64,000 bases of DNA from Notospermus geniculatus (GCA_002633025.1 NMRB01001298.1:139116-203115); one strand, 5' to 3'. Numbered from the stretch's first letter, positions 45,425 to 56,696 are shown. The notes: a model not told the origin generated them from the letters alone. Translations and numbers: made by a program.

Positions 45425-46065
45425 CTTCGATTCAAACTCGAGTTTAACTCGAGTGACCCGAGTTACAATCGAACACAGTCGAGTTACCAGAGTTGCCTAA
45501 CTGTGTAGCAAAGATGGCGTCGAAATCTACTCGCCCGACGGGCCCTCGGCCGACCGAGAGTTCAACTCGACCAAGATGGCGGACGGTATCAAAAAGTCCG
45601 AAAAGTTGAAGTATTTTTTCAACTTTATCACGCTTTCAGGAGCAAATCATGTCAAAAAAAGCATTTTATGAACGCGTCATCACCGCAAGTGTCATTTTAT
45701 CTCATTTTATTTTATTTTAAGTGTCTTATTTTATTTTATTTTGTCATTTTTGTTTTATACCGGTATCTCCTTCGTGCCTGACGTTTTTAGTAACTTTCTT
45801 CACAAAAGTGTTCTATTTTTCGCATTCTGCATCGTCTTAGCAGCAAGGCTATTGCCGCCTGGGCCGTAAACTGATTAAGAACCACCAAATTTGGTCCATT
45901 GTCATGGAAACATTCTTCCATCGGGTCTAAATTCATATTGACCGCCATCTTGGCGCTACTCGATCGACTTCGATTCACCACTCGAGTAGGCATGCGCACT
46001 TTGCTTTTCTGGCAGATTCTGAACTCCAACTCTACTCGAGTTGTGAATCGAAGTCGACCCAAGAT
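45425..46065. repeat. CGAGTT-rich inverted repeat
   Basis: The outer arms contain TTCGATTCAAACTCGAG (left) and CTCGAGTTGTGAATCGAA (right). Inner CTCGAGT words recur several times. A minus-strand frame (45787-46119) crosses it and is not considered a gene. Confidence 0.7.
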
Positions 46066-46785
46066 ATCGGCATATTGGTTCTCGATACCGTCACCAGACG
46101 GCAGTATCGCGATCGGCACTTTTGATCAGTGGGAAAACGCACAAATAACGTAACAGCTCCATTTTGCACAGCCAAGTATTGTAGACTATGTCTATTCTCT
46201 CAGTTAACCATACCACTGGTCTCTGGTGTAAATATTGCTATTAACCATTGTGTATGATCACCTGTTCTTGAAGCTTTTGGTTCTCTGGCTGACCGAGTCC
46301 TTGAATGGCTCATAGAATTAGTACAACCAGTCCCCGGGGTAATGATTTAAACGTCGACAAATGTATCCAAAGCCAATATCATAATTTGCACCTCATTACG
46401 GCCATTAGGTTCGTGAGAAATGGATCTGGACTGTATCAATAATGCTGACCATCCTTTGGGACGCAAATGCAACCAGGGCACGCAGTTAAATGATCACGCC
46501 TGGTCATAAACATCATCAACTGTTCAAACCGAATCCCGTCTATCTGTTTGTTCTACGCTGTCGAAAAATTGCACGCAACACACGTTAATAGGAGCAGACA
46601 GCCGCGCGTATTGCCAACAGATGGCAGCAAAGTTCTAGCGGACCAATGTACAGGAAAATCTTCGTGATTGCTGCTCGATCAATAATGAGCGGGTCCGCTA
46701 TATGCATTGAATTGGGCCGTAGTGACACCTATTGGCCAAATTGCTGAATTTTCTGTACTCAAAGTGAGTGAGGAAATAAATCTTA

Positions 46786-46801
46786 TCTATCTATCTATCT
46801 G
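46786..46801. repeat. TCTA microsatellite
   Basis: Four tandem copies of the tetranucleotide, plus flanking partial units. Confidence 0.9.
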
Positions 46802-46888
46802 TCGTTTTCACGAATCCAACAATGTGTGCCAATACAGAAATGACCGAAGAGTCAGTGCATGCAGCGCACCTGTCGCCGGGCTACTTAA

Positions 46889-47128
46889 AGGAGTTAGACG
46901 CCGAAGTTGTAAACACTCACTCACTGGTTCTCTATCCACGGACGCCTGCGGTGCTGCCACCTATTGTCGGTGATATGTACTGATGTGAAGTATCGCGAGT
47001 GAGTTGCATCGGACCGGGAACCAGTCTAACGATCACGGGTGCTGCCGCCTGCACGAAGGAATAAAACTAGTTTGCCGACCATATTTGTAAACAAACCAGC
47101 TTGTTTACAACTTCGGCGTCTAACTCCT
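46889..47128. mobile_element. TTAA-target MITE, AGGAGTTAGACG family
   Basis: TTAA|AGGAGTTAGACGCCGAAG lies at the left and CTTCGGCGTCTAACTCCT|TTAA at the right. TIRs continue into TTGTAAACA, which is also the inner word of the AGGTGCTCTAG family. Confidence 0.95.
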
Positions 47129-47751
47129 TTAACTACAGATGAATGTAGTAGTGTGACCTCTCGCCGGGCTTTTCGCACACACGGGTTTGACACGGGTCTG
47201 GAAAAATACGAGTATTTTCAACAGGTTACCGTAGCTATTATTTCTGACTTCAAGAATCTGATGTTTAGGAACTCGGGGTGGAAGTGGGAGTGTGATTGGC
47301 AGCAGATCTTAACCTCTCTATTACGGCCACCTGAGGATTCCAACCGAGCATCGATCAGACTTGGAAATAATACAAGGCAAATCGCTGGGGATATTTTACC
47401 ATGCATCCAGATCAAATAGTAGAGTTTGTACAGGGGCACATCATCAGTTTCCATGCTAACACTGCTGCCCGTTCGGTAAATATGGATAAATCTCCACAGG
47501 CAAGAGAAATAGTCCGTCACCTTATGTAATTTATATGCAAAATCATACACATTCTTTGAAATTTTCAGGAGATAATGTTGACCACCCAAGGTGTCCGGAA
47601 AGGCATGTTCCCAAATTTTCACGTCACCGGAAGTGCCGCCATATTGGATTTCAAAATGGCTGCCAAAATCTCCATACTTTGGGCCATATCCCCGAAATTA
47701 TTGATGATAGTGACTTAATTCTAACGTCTATCCCTAGGTTTTTGGGGTCGA

Positions 47752-48210
47752 CCAATCAGATGGTGCCATTGGAATTTTCATCGGTTGGCCGCCATATTGA
47801 ATTCCAAGATGGCCGCCATTGTTCACCTATTTTCGCCCATATCTTCGTACCTAAAGAAGATAGAAGGATGATTCCGATGCCTATCCCTAGGTTTTCGGGG
47901 TCGGCCAATCAGATGGTGCCATTGAAATTTTCATCGGTTGGCCGCCATATTGAATTCCAAGATGGCCACCATTGTTCACCTATTTTCGCCCATATCTTCG
48001 TACCTAAAGAAGATAGAAGGATGATTCCGATGCCTATCCCTAGGTTTTCGGGGTCGACCAATCAGATGGTGCCATTGGAATTTTCATCGGTTGGCCGCCA
48101 TATTGAATTCAAAGATGGCCGCCATTGTTTACCTATTTTCGCCCATATCTTCGTACCTAAAGAAGATAGAAGGATGATTCTAATGCCTATTCCTAGGTTT
48201 CAGAAAGGGA
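47752..48210. repeat. Three 153-bp tandem units within the left TIR
   Basis: Units start at CCAATCAGATGGTGCCATT and each contain CGGTTGGCCGCCATATTGAA and CCTAAAGAAGATAGAAGGAT. Because 153 is divisible by three, a long open frame (47535-48323) survives across the array. That is an effect of the repeat, not evidence of a protein. Confidence 0.95.
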
Positions 48211-48490
48211 TGAAGACAAGTCTTCGACTTTCCTTGTATGTGGCCAGTAAGAGAACGTCCGTGTCGTTATTCTTTGATAGGTTTCTTCCCATTTCTTCGC
48301 ACACGAGTCAACTGCTTAAGTGACTGCTTCACTGTATAGTTATCAAAGACAACACGCACGACATCGTAGTTCCGGGCTTTGCTAGAAATGGCCTTGACGA
48401 ATTCACTTGCCAGGGAGTTACAATCAGAGCAGGATATCACAGCAAGTACTGCTTGCATGACTCCCATTCCATCCACGACTAAGCATGTCG
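48205..48490 (-). pseudogene. PIN/FEN1-like repeat-family protein, N-terminal fragment
   Basis: On the minus strand the frame reads DPTCLVVDGMGVMQAVLAV, then YDVVRVVFDNYTVKQSLKQL and TRVRRNGKKPIK. This fits the N-terminal part of the VFDxY/TRxKR family common as multicopy genes in invertebrates. The next frame gives NNDTDVLLLA, the family's acidic metal-site-like motif. It then jumps directly to TYKESRR sequence antisense to 50290-50330, so an internal deletion has fused two parts of the gene. Stops and frame changes make it non-functional. Confidence 0.6.
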
Positions 48491-49924
48491 GATCGTTATT
48501 TGCAAAAGTCGAGTTCCTGAACGAACAAAATTACAGTGAAGCAGTCACTAAAGCAGTTGACTCGTGTGCGAAGAAATTCGAAGAAGCTATCAAAGTAAAA
48601 GATGACACCAAAATCGACGATGCAAAAGTCTTTCTTGGAAGCACATCGACAAATAGCCAACTTACTCTCTATTTGGCAAAAAAAACTGTTGGAAAATTAT
48701 AAATAAAGGACATGTTATCACCGCCGCCCATGAGGCGGTATCCTCAAATAGACTGCAGGAGTATCCACGCAAGAAGAGGCGGACACCGTGATCATGCTTC
48801 ATGCAGGGTATTAGTAAACAGAGAAATCAAGAAATGAAGAAATCGAAAACTCCCATGATCGATTAGTTTGACCATCGCCTATGGAATGCCAAAGTGGAAT
48901 TTATTCATGACTGATTTTTCGTTCATGATTTGAAAAGTACAGTCCAAGAATTGTAAACATTTCCTCCAAGATTTATAAAATATCGTCCAATATCTGAAAA
49001 TTTTCATCCAAGATTGTCACGTGCGTCTTGGCAAGATGCACGTGACCACAAAACTGATGACGTCATGAAGTGCATGAATAACCCGGGTGCATTTCGTCAT
49101 TTTCATGAATGTTCGTTTTCGATGGCAACTTTGACGTCGTGGACACTTCGGTAAACAGCCATGCAGTAGGATCATTGCTCAAAAGGGCTGAAAATTAACG
49201 CTATACCTCCTCCGGGGTTTGGAATAGGGAGACAAGACCAATCCCTGCAACTTTTCAAAAGGGACCCATAGTAAATTCTGAAGGACTTCGGAGCTGTAAG
49301 CCTAGTTCGAGGCTATCCTTCATTTCATGATTTACGCTGAATATCAACCTCACTACACCTCTTGGTATCTGGTTTAGTTGTGTCATAGTTCGATTCTTAT
49401 ACTCTTATTATTGTCAGTATGGTGTAGTGGGTTGTGGGTTCAATTCTGAACAACTTTAGAGCGAATGGTTGTGTGACTGTGTAATTTATGGTTATGATTC
49501 TCAAAGTTGACCACAAATGAGCGAGGGATCGCAGCCAGGACCCTGAACTACGCCACAAGGCTCACAGCTCCAAGGTCCTTCAGAACTTAGAGATTGGCTG
49601 ATATTGATAAAAGCTAGCAAATGCTTTTACTTCAAGTTTTGTAGTACATTTACATTGGACCTCGCTGTGCAAATCTTAAGCATAAGCATTTGCTAACTTT
49701 TATAAATACCAGCCATTGTCTCGTTTGTAGTCCGGAATGTCCGGGAGGGGGTCATATGCTGACTGCTGATACAAAACATATCATCAATCCAGGTTTCTTT
49801 GATGCAGGTGACGTTCTGCTCGATGACCTACTATGCTTGTCTTTATTTGCGGCAATAACTGCCCATACTGAATAGATGCAGAAAGGTATAGGTCCAACTA
49901 ATCGATCTTGGGAGTTTTCGATTT
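48211..49924. other. Interior of the TIR element between nuclease pieces
   Basis: Besides the fragment above, it carries a plus-strand frame (about 48470-48702, lysine-rich, followed by AATAAA at 48702-48707), an inverted match between 48838-48880 and 49888-49930, and a foldback (49594-49718). No intact gene. Confidence 0.5.
49594..49718. mobile_element. Foldback, GGCTGGTATTCATAAAAG family copy
   Basis: TGGCTGATATTGATAAAAGC pairs with TTTTATAAATACCAGCCA at the right, with inner AGCAAATGCTTTTACTT against AAGCATTTGCT. It is inserted inside the 3.8-kb element. Confidence 0.85.
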
Positions 49925-50011
49925 CTTCATGCAGCCCTGGCAGCCAAGGAAGGTTTCACGGTGCACATCCTAAGTAACGACACGGTCGTTCTTTTACTTG
50001 CCCTGCATTAG
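49925..50011 (+). pseudogene. Nuclease-family fragment, HxxLAAxEG...DTxVLLL segment
   Basis: LHAALAAKEGFTVHILSNDT then VVLLLALH and a stop. Family members have DTDVLLLL here; the second aspartate is replaced by valine, and a TAG follows eight codons later. This corresponds to the segment just before the C-terminal half, which resumes at 50168 after an inserted foldback. Confidence 0.6.
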
Positions 50012-50045
50012 GCCTACCTACCAGTTATCGGAAGTACATGTAAAG

Positions 50046-50167
50046 CAGCCATGTTCAGGGCCGTATTCAAAGAGGGCGAGGGGGGCAGTTGCCCCCTGCG
50101 CCAACCAAAAAACGTGAAAAAGAGGTCTTCTGCCCCCCCCCCCGGACCAAAAAGTTAAATACGGCCC
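50046..50167. mobile_element. Foldback inserted in the nuclease gene
   Basis: AGGGCCGTATTC and its complement GTTAAATACGGCCCT form the ends around a C-rich centre (GCCCCCTGCGCC and a C run). It separates the two halves of the family homology exactly where other family members are continuous. Confidence 0.8.
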
Positions 50168-50878
50168 TGATGTTGATGGGCACAGGTGATCACAAGCGGA
50201 AAGTGCTGTTGGAACCTATTTACGATGCTTTAGGGTATCAGAGAGCCCAGGCACTGATAAAATGGCACGCGTTGACAGGGTGTGACACCACTGGCCACAT
50301 ACAAGGAAAGTCGAAGATGACTTGTCTTCATTCCTTTCTGAAGGCAGATGCCGAGATTGTGGATGCCATAGTTGGGATCAGATATGGTGCAGAGCCCTCT
50401 GAGCAGTCTATCAAAGGTTGCATACAATACCTGTGTGGATTATTTTCACGAAATGCTCATCGTGAACCCATAAATTAAGATGGGAGTTATTCAGGAAGCG
50501 TGAATTTGACAAAGGTGTGGAAAACCTACCTCCGACACGAGGTGCTTGGATTGAACATATAAAACGAGCACATTACCAAGGAATGATCTGGGAACAAGCC
50601 CTTTTTATTGAGGAACCAGATGTTCCAGTACCAGAACTTGGCTGGGTATTGAAGGGTGACATGCTGCTACCTGAGCTTTCAAAAATGTCATTAGCTCCAG
50701 AATCTGTAATTGAACTTGTCCGTTGCTCATGTGCGTCCACCACGCATCAGCATACTCAACGGAAAGATGTACTTGTCTGGCTAACGGACTTGACTGCACT
50801 GAACTCTGCAAGTGTTCCGCAGACATTGATGATTGCCACAACGTATTTCGTTTGGTACAAGATCGACCGTAAAACCTG
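50168..50878 (+). pseudogene. PIN/FEN1-like repeat-family protein, C-terminal half
   Basis: The frame 50168-50478 reads MGTGDHKRKVLLEPIYDALG, then ALIKWHALTGCDTTGHIQGK at about 50251-50310. HALTGCDTTG.IQGK resembles the helix-hairpin-helix segment of FEN1/XPG-type 5' nucleases (LxGCDxxxGIxGxGxxxA). After a frameshift near 50461-50475 the homology continues in another frame (LRWELFRKREFDKG, then LPPTRGAWIEHIKRAHYQG, then GWVLKGDMLLPE) to a stop at 50876-50878. The family is widespread and multicopy in invertebrates. Its biochemical activity is not established to my knowledge, and calling it a nuclease is an inference. Broken here. Confidence 0.65.
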
Positions 50879-51668
50879 ACACAGGACAATTGCAGCTAAA
50901 AAGAACACACTCCATCTGATTGGTCGACCCCGAAAACCTAGGGATAGGCATTGGAATCATCCTTCTATCTTCTTTAGGTACGAAGATATGGGCGAAAATA
51001 GGTGAACAATGGCGGCCATCTTGGAATTCAATATGGCGGCCAACCGATGAAAATTCCAATGGCACCATCTGATTGGTCGACCCCAAAAACCTAGGGATAG
51101 ACGTTAGAATTAAGTCACTATCATCAATAATTTCGGGGATATGGCCCAAAATATGGAGATTTTGGCAGCCATTTTGAAATCCAATATGGCGGCACTTCCG
51201 GTGTCGTGAAAATTTGGGAACATGCCTTTCCTGACACCTTGGGTGGTCAACATTATCTCCTGAAAATTTCAAAGAATGTGTATTATTTTGCATATAAAAC
51301 TCATTTTGTAGACATAAGGTGACGGACTAAAAGCAGGAGTGTCCACAAAACAGGATGAAATGCATGAAAGCGCTGATATAACAATAGAAGCAACTGAGCA
51401 TTACAGGTGTACTTTTCATTTACGCTGCATGAAATAACAGAATTAGAACACTGAAATCGATCGCTCATTCAAATGACCAACCACAGCACCATTTACAGTG
51501 AAGTAACCAATCAGACAACGATTCGTGCTTAGAACTGTGCAGGGCACCCTCTGCAGTGAAGTGACCAATCACATTGCTGCTTGGAACTATACATGGCTAT
51601 AGGGTCTGCAGTTAGGTTTGGGAATGAACAAATACAGCGATTTGGCAAGGAACAGTGGGTAATCAAAG

Positions 51669-51775
51669 AGGCCGTATGCAAAAACATCTTAAGTGTAAAA
51701 TTTCCCTTAAACTATTGTTCCAAACAAAAGACGAAGGGAAATTTTACAGTTAAAATGTTTTATGCATACAGGCTT
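51669..51775. mobile_element. Foldback, GCCGTATGCATAAAA family copy 2
   Basis: GGCCGTATGCAAAAACATCT pairs with TTTTATGCATACAGGC-type ends, with inner TGTAAAATTTCCCTTAAACT. It matches 36426-36533 in the opposite internal orientation. Confidence 0.88.
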
Positions 51776-52080
51776 ATTTGGAATCAGGATTGGGCATGTT
51801 TTTGCATGTAATGCATCGACAATTCTATGTAGGCAACCATTCCCAAGCAAATGTAAAGTTTCACGTGCTCTGAAAGATTCTGATTGCGACTGAAATTGAC
51901 CACATCTTCGCCATTGGTGGAAATCGCATCTAGCGAGCCCACTACGGCGATCGAGTGCCCAGTTGCAAAGCAAGTTGCAACGCAAAATCAGTTTGAAAAT
52001 CAAAAATGGTGGATTCCTGGCAAATGCGCTTCGTAGAAACACAGCAAAAGTGTGAAAACCATCGCCCCAGTAATTAGCCT

Positions 52081-52415
52081 ACACTGTTAGAAATTATTAA
52101 ATTTACAGTAGTAATTCTGCAGTAATTTTACAGAAATTCCCTGCAGCAGAGTCCCCAGCACTTTCTGTAAATTTACATAATTTTTAATGGTATGATTCAT
52201 GTTTTCCTGTATTGGTTGGACTCCATTGGACATCCCATAATGATGCCTTCTGAGGGCAGTATGAACATATAATTTGGTCAGCCTCCAGTCAAATCTCTGT
52301 TGACAGTTATTTAAGTTTGTAATTTTACAGATCAGGTCTGTAATTTTACAGAACCGTCCTGGGGACTCTGCTGCACAGATTTTCTGTAAAATCTTCTGTT
52401 ATTTCTAACAGTGTA
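52081..52415. mobile_element. Inverted-repeat element, ACACTGTTAGAAAT ends
   Basis: ACACTGTTAGAAATTATTAA at the left and ATTTCTAACAGTGT at the right. Inside are TTTACAG/CTGTAAA words in both orientations and GGACTCTGCTGC against GCAGCAGAGTCC. CACTGT-type ends are common on hAT-like MITEs, but no clear 8-bp duplication was found. Confidence 0.85.
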
Positions 52416-52916
52416 CCTTTCAAAAACTGAATCCTGATGTCGGTGAAACCTACTCACCAAATCACTGCATTCTTGCAGACGCTACTTCCTAAGCACTCAT
52501 CATGCAATTGAATTTACCACAGCATCATCGACCGCCAACGCAAAACACAAACCAAACCTATATCCCGCTTACTATCGCCGTCATTCCTTTGCATATTTTG
52601 CTCCTACTGACACAAATGTGCAACACAAGCCATAACACGGACTGGACCAGTCAATAAATCAGTTAATACGACAGATTATCGGATTCGACGCTACCTATAA
52701 ACATCCGCCATCTTTGTTTCTCAAACAACCTTGAACCTGCCTGATGGGACATTGATATGCTGGGCAGAACCTCGGCGCAGCGTCCCGGTGCCGAGAAGGA
52801 GCAACACAAGGTTATAGGAAGAGTGAGACTCGATCGCCTGGAGAAGAAAGACGCAAGGCTAGCGTAGCTGTAGATCTACTCTTAGGTTTAGAAGAAAGAA
52901 GCGAAACTGATGTACA

Positions 52917-53140
52917 GGGTCGGATCCGGGGGGGGGGGGGGGGGGGGGNTAGCAAGAAAAATTCAATCACATAAAAATTCGAGTTTTTTGCTCTCAGGTG
53001 CCAGGAAAATGCATCTAAAGGCACTTAAATTGCCAAATTTTTCTGGGGGCCCCCGTTTGGGCTTCGCGCTGTCGGTGATCACCACCTCCGTTGAGCTACG
53101 CCCCCCCCCCTTTCTGTCGACCCTGGATCCGACCCTGATG
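52917..53140. mobile_element. Element with CAGGGTCGGATCC ends, copy 1
   Basis: CAGGGTCGGATCC pairs with GGATCCGACCCTG, and ATGTA lies directly on both sides. The interior contains GGTGCCAGGAAAATGCATCT and a poly-G run with an N at 52949. Copy 2, reversed, is at 62684-62963. Confidence 0.85.
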
Positions 53141-53903
53141 TATATGCATTGCCAACGCATCTTCTCGTGGTATACTTGGTAATTCGAGTTCATTCAGAAA
53201 GAAGAGCGTAGTCATGTACATGTACATGTACATGTATTGTACATGTATGTATTTTTGCATCTGGGCCAAAGCAAAGCATTGCTGGCTCAGCAATATCCAC
53301 AAAGATAGAGTAGATAGATGCAGACGGGTACAGAGAATGAGCAAGAAAAAAAGGAAAATCAAATAACGATCATAATCAAGCTGGCTGGATGTGGTTGGCG
53401 ACCATCTGACACAGTGGAATAGTAAAGTATTAATAAATAATGGGAAACAAAAAAGTACACTAGAGAAGAAGAGGAAATTAATATGGAGGAATTGAGCAGC
53501 ACATTTCACTCAATTTGCATTGGAAACCCGCAGTAAGCTCTTTGCGAGATGGCGGCTCTAGTATAAACCACGGAAGAACCCTACATCAAGCGATTTACCG
53601 TATGTATGATGGGGGAATCCGCACGGGTGTTTGGTATCTACCCGTCTCCTAAATCCTGCCAACCTCCATGCAACTGAATACCCTCCCAGGTAGTGTACAT
53701 GTATTTGATTTTCCATCATGGCGGAGCCAAGGCAATATTCGCCGTGGTAATTATGGCCATCTCAAGTTACTCATCTTCCTCATTTGGATAGGGTCTGTTA
53801 CTCGCCCTTGCATAGAAAAAGGTACAAAGTACCAGTGAAAAGAACTTGCCATATGTGTTGCAGCCAAAATTAATAAGCGAATTTTATGAATCTTCGGCTA
53901 CAG

Positions 53904-54102
53904 GCATTGACAACCGCGTCGACTTCAACAGGCAGTGACACGAGCATCAATGAAGACTGCACCCTCGCACCCAAGGTAGGCTATCCACACCGGCCCCCTT
54001 CTCTCGCTTGGTTCAGGGAGGGTACGACCGTAAATGACCTCTGCTTCTCAGGATGTGAAAACTGCGGCTTTGAAACTCTATCACTGCGTTGGCCAGCATT
54101 GA
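53904..54102 (+). CDS. Weak two-exon candidate, 3' end of a small gene
   Basis: Exon a (53904-53975) has a GGCTACAG acceptor and GTAGGC donor and encodes 24 residues (ALTTASTSTGSDTSINEDCT plus LAPK). Exon b (54052-54102) follows CTTCTCAG and adds DVKTAALKLYHCVGQH and a stop. Both are phase 0. The 76-bp intron is short, and upstream an ATG (53718, MAEPRQYSP) has a donor in an incompatible phase, so another exon would be needed. I do not recognise the peptide. Confidence 0.25.
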
Positions 54103-54395
54103 GCCAGCAGGTTTAACACGAACGACCGACGACGCCCAACTAGATCATATCCGCCATAAATTTACACATATCCAGAGACTATTAAAACAACCGACATATT
54201 TCAGTATTTCAATCATTTTCGTTTGCAGCCGACCGGTCTGCTTTTATTTGTTTTGATAATTTACACAACAACACTTGGTCGTCGTTCTCAGACTCTGTGG
54301 CGATGTCCAGGCATATCTGGCTTGATGTTGCCAATTACTCGTACGCTATGTCGAAGACGTCCTTCCTACATGATATACTGTAAAGTCACGTTTAA

Positions 54396-54663
54396 AGGTG
54401 CTCTAGTTCGAACTGTAAACATTACGGTGTGCCACCTATTGTCAACCTCTGGTACTAACAAATCAGATAAATTCGAATTAAATCTCGCCTTTCACAACTT
54501 TTTGTTTGTTTTTGAGCGTAAATCATAAATATATTTCAGTTACAAGAATATTATCAAGATGATATAAAAATAGATAACATTAATGTTTTGGTATACACGG
54601 TGCTGCCACCTGTCCGAGGAAAAATAACTATTATAATCAACCATGTAAATAAACAAACCGTAA
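54396..54663. mobile_element. TTAA-target MITE, AGGTGCTCTAG family copy 2, truncated
   Basis: TTAA|AGGTGCTCTAGTTCGAAC begins the element, which matches 43560-43265 in reverse orientation. It is cut off at about 54663, where the GGCTGGTATTCATAAAAG-family sequence (54664-54758) begins. Confidence 0.9.
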
Positions 54664-54798
54664 CGCTTTTACTTCAAGTTTTGTGATACATTTACATTGG
54701 ACCTTACTGTGCAAATCTTAAGTAAGCATTTACTAATTTTTATGAATACCAGCCAATCGGTCGGCCAGTACTACTCTCTTGTTTAGAAATAGGGCCTT

Positions 54799-55293
54799 AT
54801 CATAAAGGAATCAACCATAAAGGTTTAACTGCGAACGATGAACTTACTGAGGGATACACTTCATGTGTTGCCACCAGATGTCTCTCACTGCCTGAATTTT
54901 GGCTTTACGCAATAGGCACGAGCTTCAACTTTTTTTGTGGTGAAGAGGTACATGAACCTGTCAACTTGATGCTTTGAATTCCATTTTTGAGGATAACAGA
55001 GCGATTTTCCGGACAATTTGTGCTCCATGTGCAAATGTACGTCAGCCTATTCAAATGTACACAGATGACCCTGCGCTCTCATCATTCGTGGGGTTCTCAT
55101 TAATTCAGTCCTTTTGCATCATAAGATCAACTAGTCGGAATTCAACAAAATTTGCAGCGAACGTGCAGAAGGGTCTTCCCTATCATATGGAATAGTCAAA
55201 ATGCAAATCTGTTGATGTTTAAAGGGATATTGTCCACATTTATAAAATGCTAAATTTGTAAGTTGAACCTTTATGGTTGATTCCTTTATGGCC
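54799..55293. repeat. Foldback element (about 495 bp)
   Basis: CATAAAGGAATCAACCATAA at the left pairs with TTATGGTTGATTCCTTTATG at the right, and the pairing continues through GGTTTAAC/GTTGAACC. The interior is non-coding. Confidence 0.88.
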
Positions 55294-55299
55294 TTATGT

Positions 55300-56696
55300 A
55301 ATGAAGACCAGAGGTCACTGCCTCAATAAGTGTCACTAGTGATTAAAACTATTGAATTGAAAGGGACATCCAGGTCCTAATTAATTTCCCAAATAAAAGG
55401 GCGTCCATTGTATAGGACCCGGTCACGATGTGCTGCCCTCTATCGCAGTTATGGTCCCCGTTGGCTTTAGTAGCCCCCATCTCTTCCAACTTGGACACAG
55501 TCCAAAGTGATTTGTAAAAGGCCTATTGATTAATTTTGGCACCTTTCAAAACGACCTTTGAGGGTGTGTGACTTTACTCTGTACACAGTACACATCCATT
55601 CGCCGACGTAGTTTCAAACCACTGTGATCAGAGATCACACGACTTATCAATTGAATGGTCTATTCTTTGAGACATAAGATCAAACGGGGCCGAAAGAGGC
55701 CACAACTTTCAAGACGCAACCATTTCGCCGACAAAAATCAAAAATATCTCCGACTAGGCCTAGCTCTCCGACACCGAACAATACAGCGGTCGACCCCGTT
55801 CATGACGTTTGTGATTGTGAAGTAGTCTCGATTGACCATTGTTGAGTATGGTGACACTTATCGACAGTTTTGTGTATATTGTGTCAAGAACCTGTATTTG
55901 GTTAACAAATTACTAAATCCTCGATATCGAAGTCTACAGCTTCAGGAATAGGCCTACTAATAGTTTAGGTGAAGTGGCTCGTTTTTTAGTCAGAAATGCA
56001 CTCCGAAAAACTATGTCCAAGTCCACTCCAAAATCGTACATGTATGTGTTGATGCCAAACGTCGACATGTCATGCCTAGTAACGTAAAAGGTGTAAATGT
56101 CGTCTAATGCTATGGAACAGGGTACCCAGTATCTATGGTAACGGCTGCCTGTAAGGGTCAGGGCGGGTTGCGGCGGGTTAGGGGTCAGGGTTAGGATTAA
56201 GAGTAGGCTTTAGGGGCCAGGGGTTAGGATTCAGAGTGGACGACATTCACCCCTTCAGCCCCAATAACCGCCTTGTTGACGTGTGCAAATAGCTGCTGGC
56301 CCTCTTTAACCGGTCATGTGAGACGTACATGTAGGCTACTCCCCAGCCAAGTGACCGAAGGTGCCGTGCATCGCCAGTCAACGGCAAGCCTTGGTTTCGA
56401 GAAAAAGCAGCTTTCAAATCCTAGGTCCGCAGCAATCACATATGACGGTGAATCTTGATCAGCAACAGGCGAACCCGCTTCGTAATTTGCCGAAATTGCA
56501 AAAATTCTCAGACTTGTGTCGTCTCTGATAAAGAAGCAGCGATGCCAAAGATGTAGTGGCCAAGATGTACGGAGTATCAGCCCGGTGGGGTGGAGTTCTT
56601 CCATGCACATGCATGTATTCCTTTTAGACTGAAACCATCTGCCCACTTGCTTCAAAGTGCGGCACCTTGCCGCTTGCCGTTGCTGGCCACTACTTT
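55300..56696. other. Low-repeat stretch without a recognised gene
   Basis: I see no exon with convincing splice sites. A G-rich block at 56158-56240 contains GGGTTAGGGGTCAGGGTTAGG-like telomere-type words. Confidence 0.45.

Larger units (their letters stand above)
43682..47509. other. Region upstream of the receptor, no supported gene
   Basis: The receptor promoter presumably lies just above 43681, but no TATA box is evident. The remainder holds a perfect palindrome (44341-44400), a palindromic MITE (44980-45355), a CGAGTT-rich inverted repeat (45425-46065), a TCTA microsatellite and a TTAA element. Confidence 0.5.
47510..51329. mobile_element. 3.8-kb TIR element with nuclease-gene remnants
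   Basis: TAGTCCGTCACCTTATGT at 47510 is matched by ACATAAGGTGACGGACTA ending at 51329, after which the arms pair inward for several hundred bases (TCAGGAGATAATGTTGACCA and its complement, GGTGTC blocks, and the NGCCGCCATATTGAATTC block). The left arm holds three 153-bp tandem units (47752, 47905 and 48058); the right arm has about one and a half. The interior contains two decayed pieces of one protein family in opposite orientation. If the terminal TA is the target duplication, the element proper starts GTCCGTCACC. Whether the nuclease family mobilises it or was captured is unknown. Confidence 0.7.
51330..53903. other. Repeat-rich stretch without a supported gene
   Basis: It holds foldbacks at 51669-51775, 52081-52415 and 52918-53140, the last with a poly-G run and an N at 52949, and TACATGTACATG runs near 53215-53245. 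No exon is supported. Confidence 0.55.

Noticed and set aside
45787-46119. Minus-strand frame of 110 codons
   Set aside because: It lies within a CGAGTT-rich inverted repeat and lacks splice or start context.
47535-48323. 262-codon open frame as a protein-coding gene
   Set aside because: It runs through three 153-bp tandem units in a transposon arm. Openness follows from the unit length being divisible by three, and the same sequence appears inverted at 50912-51300.
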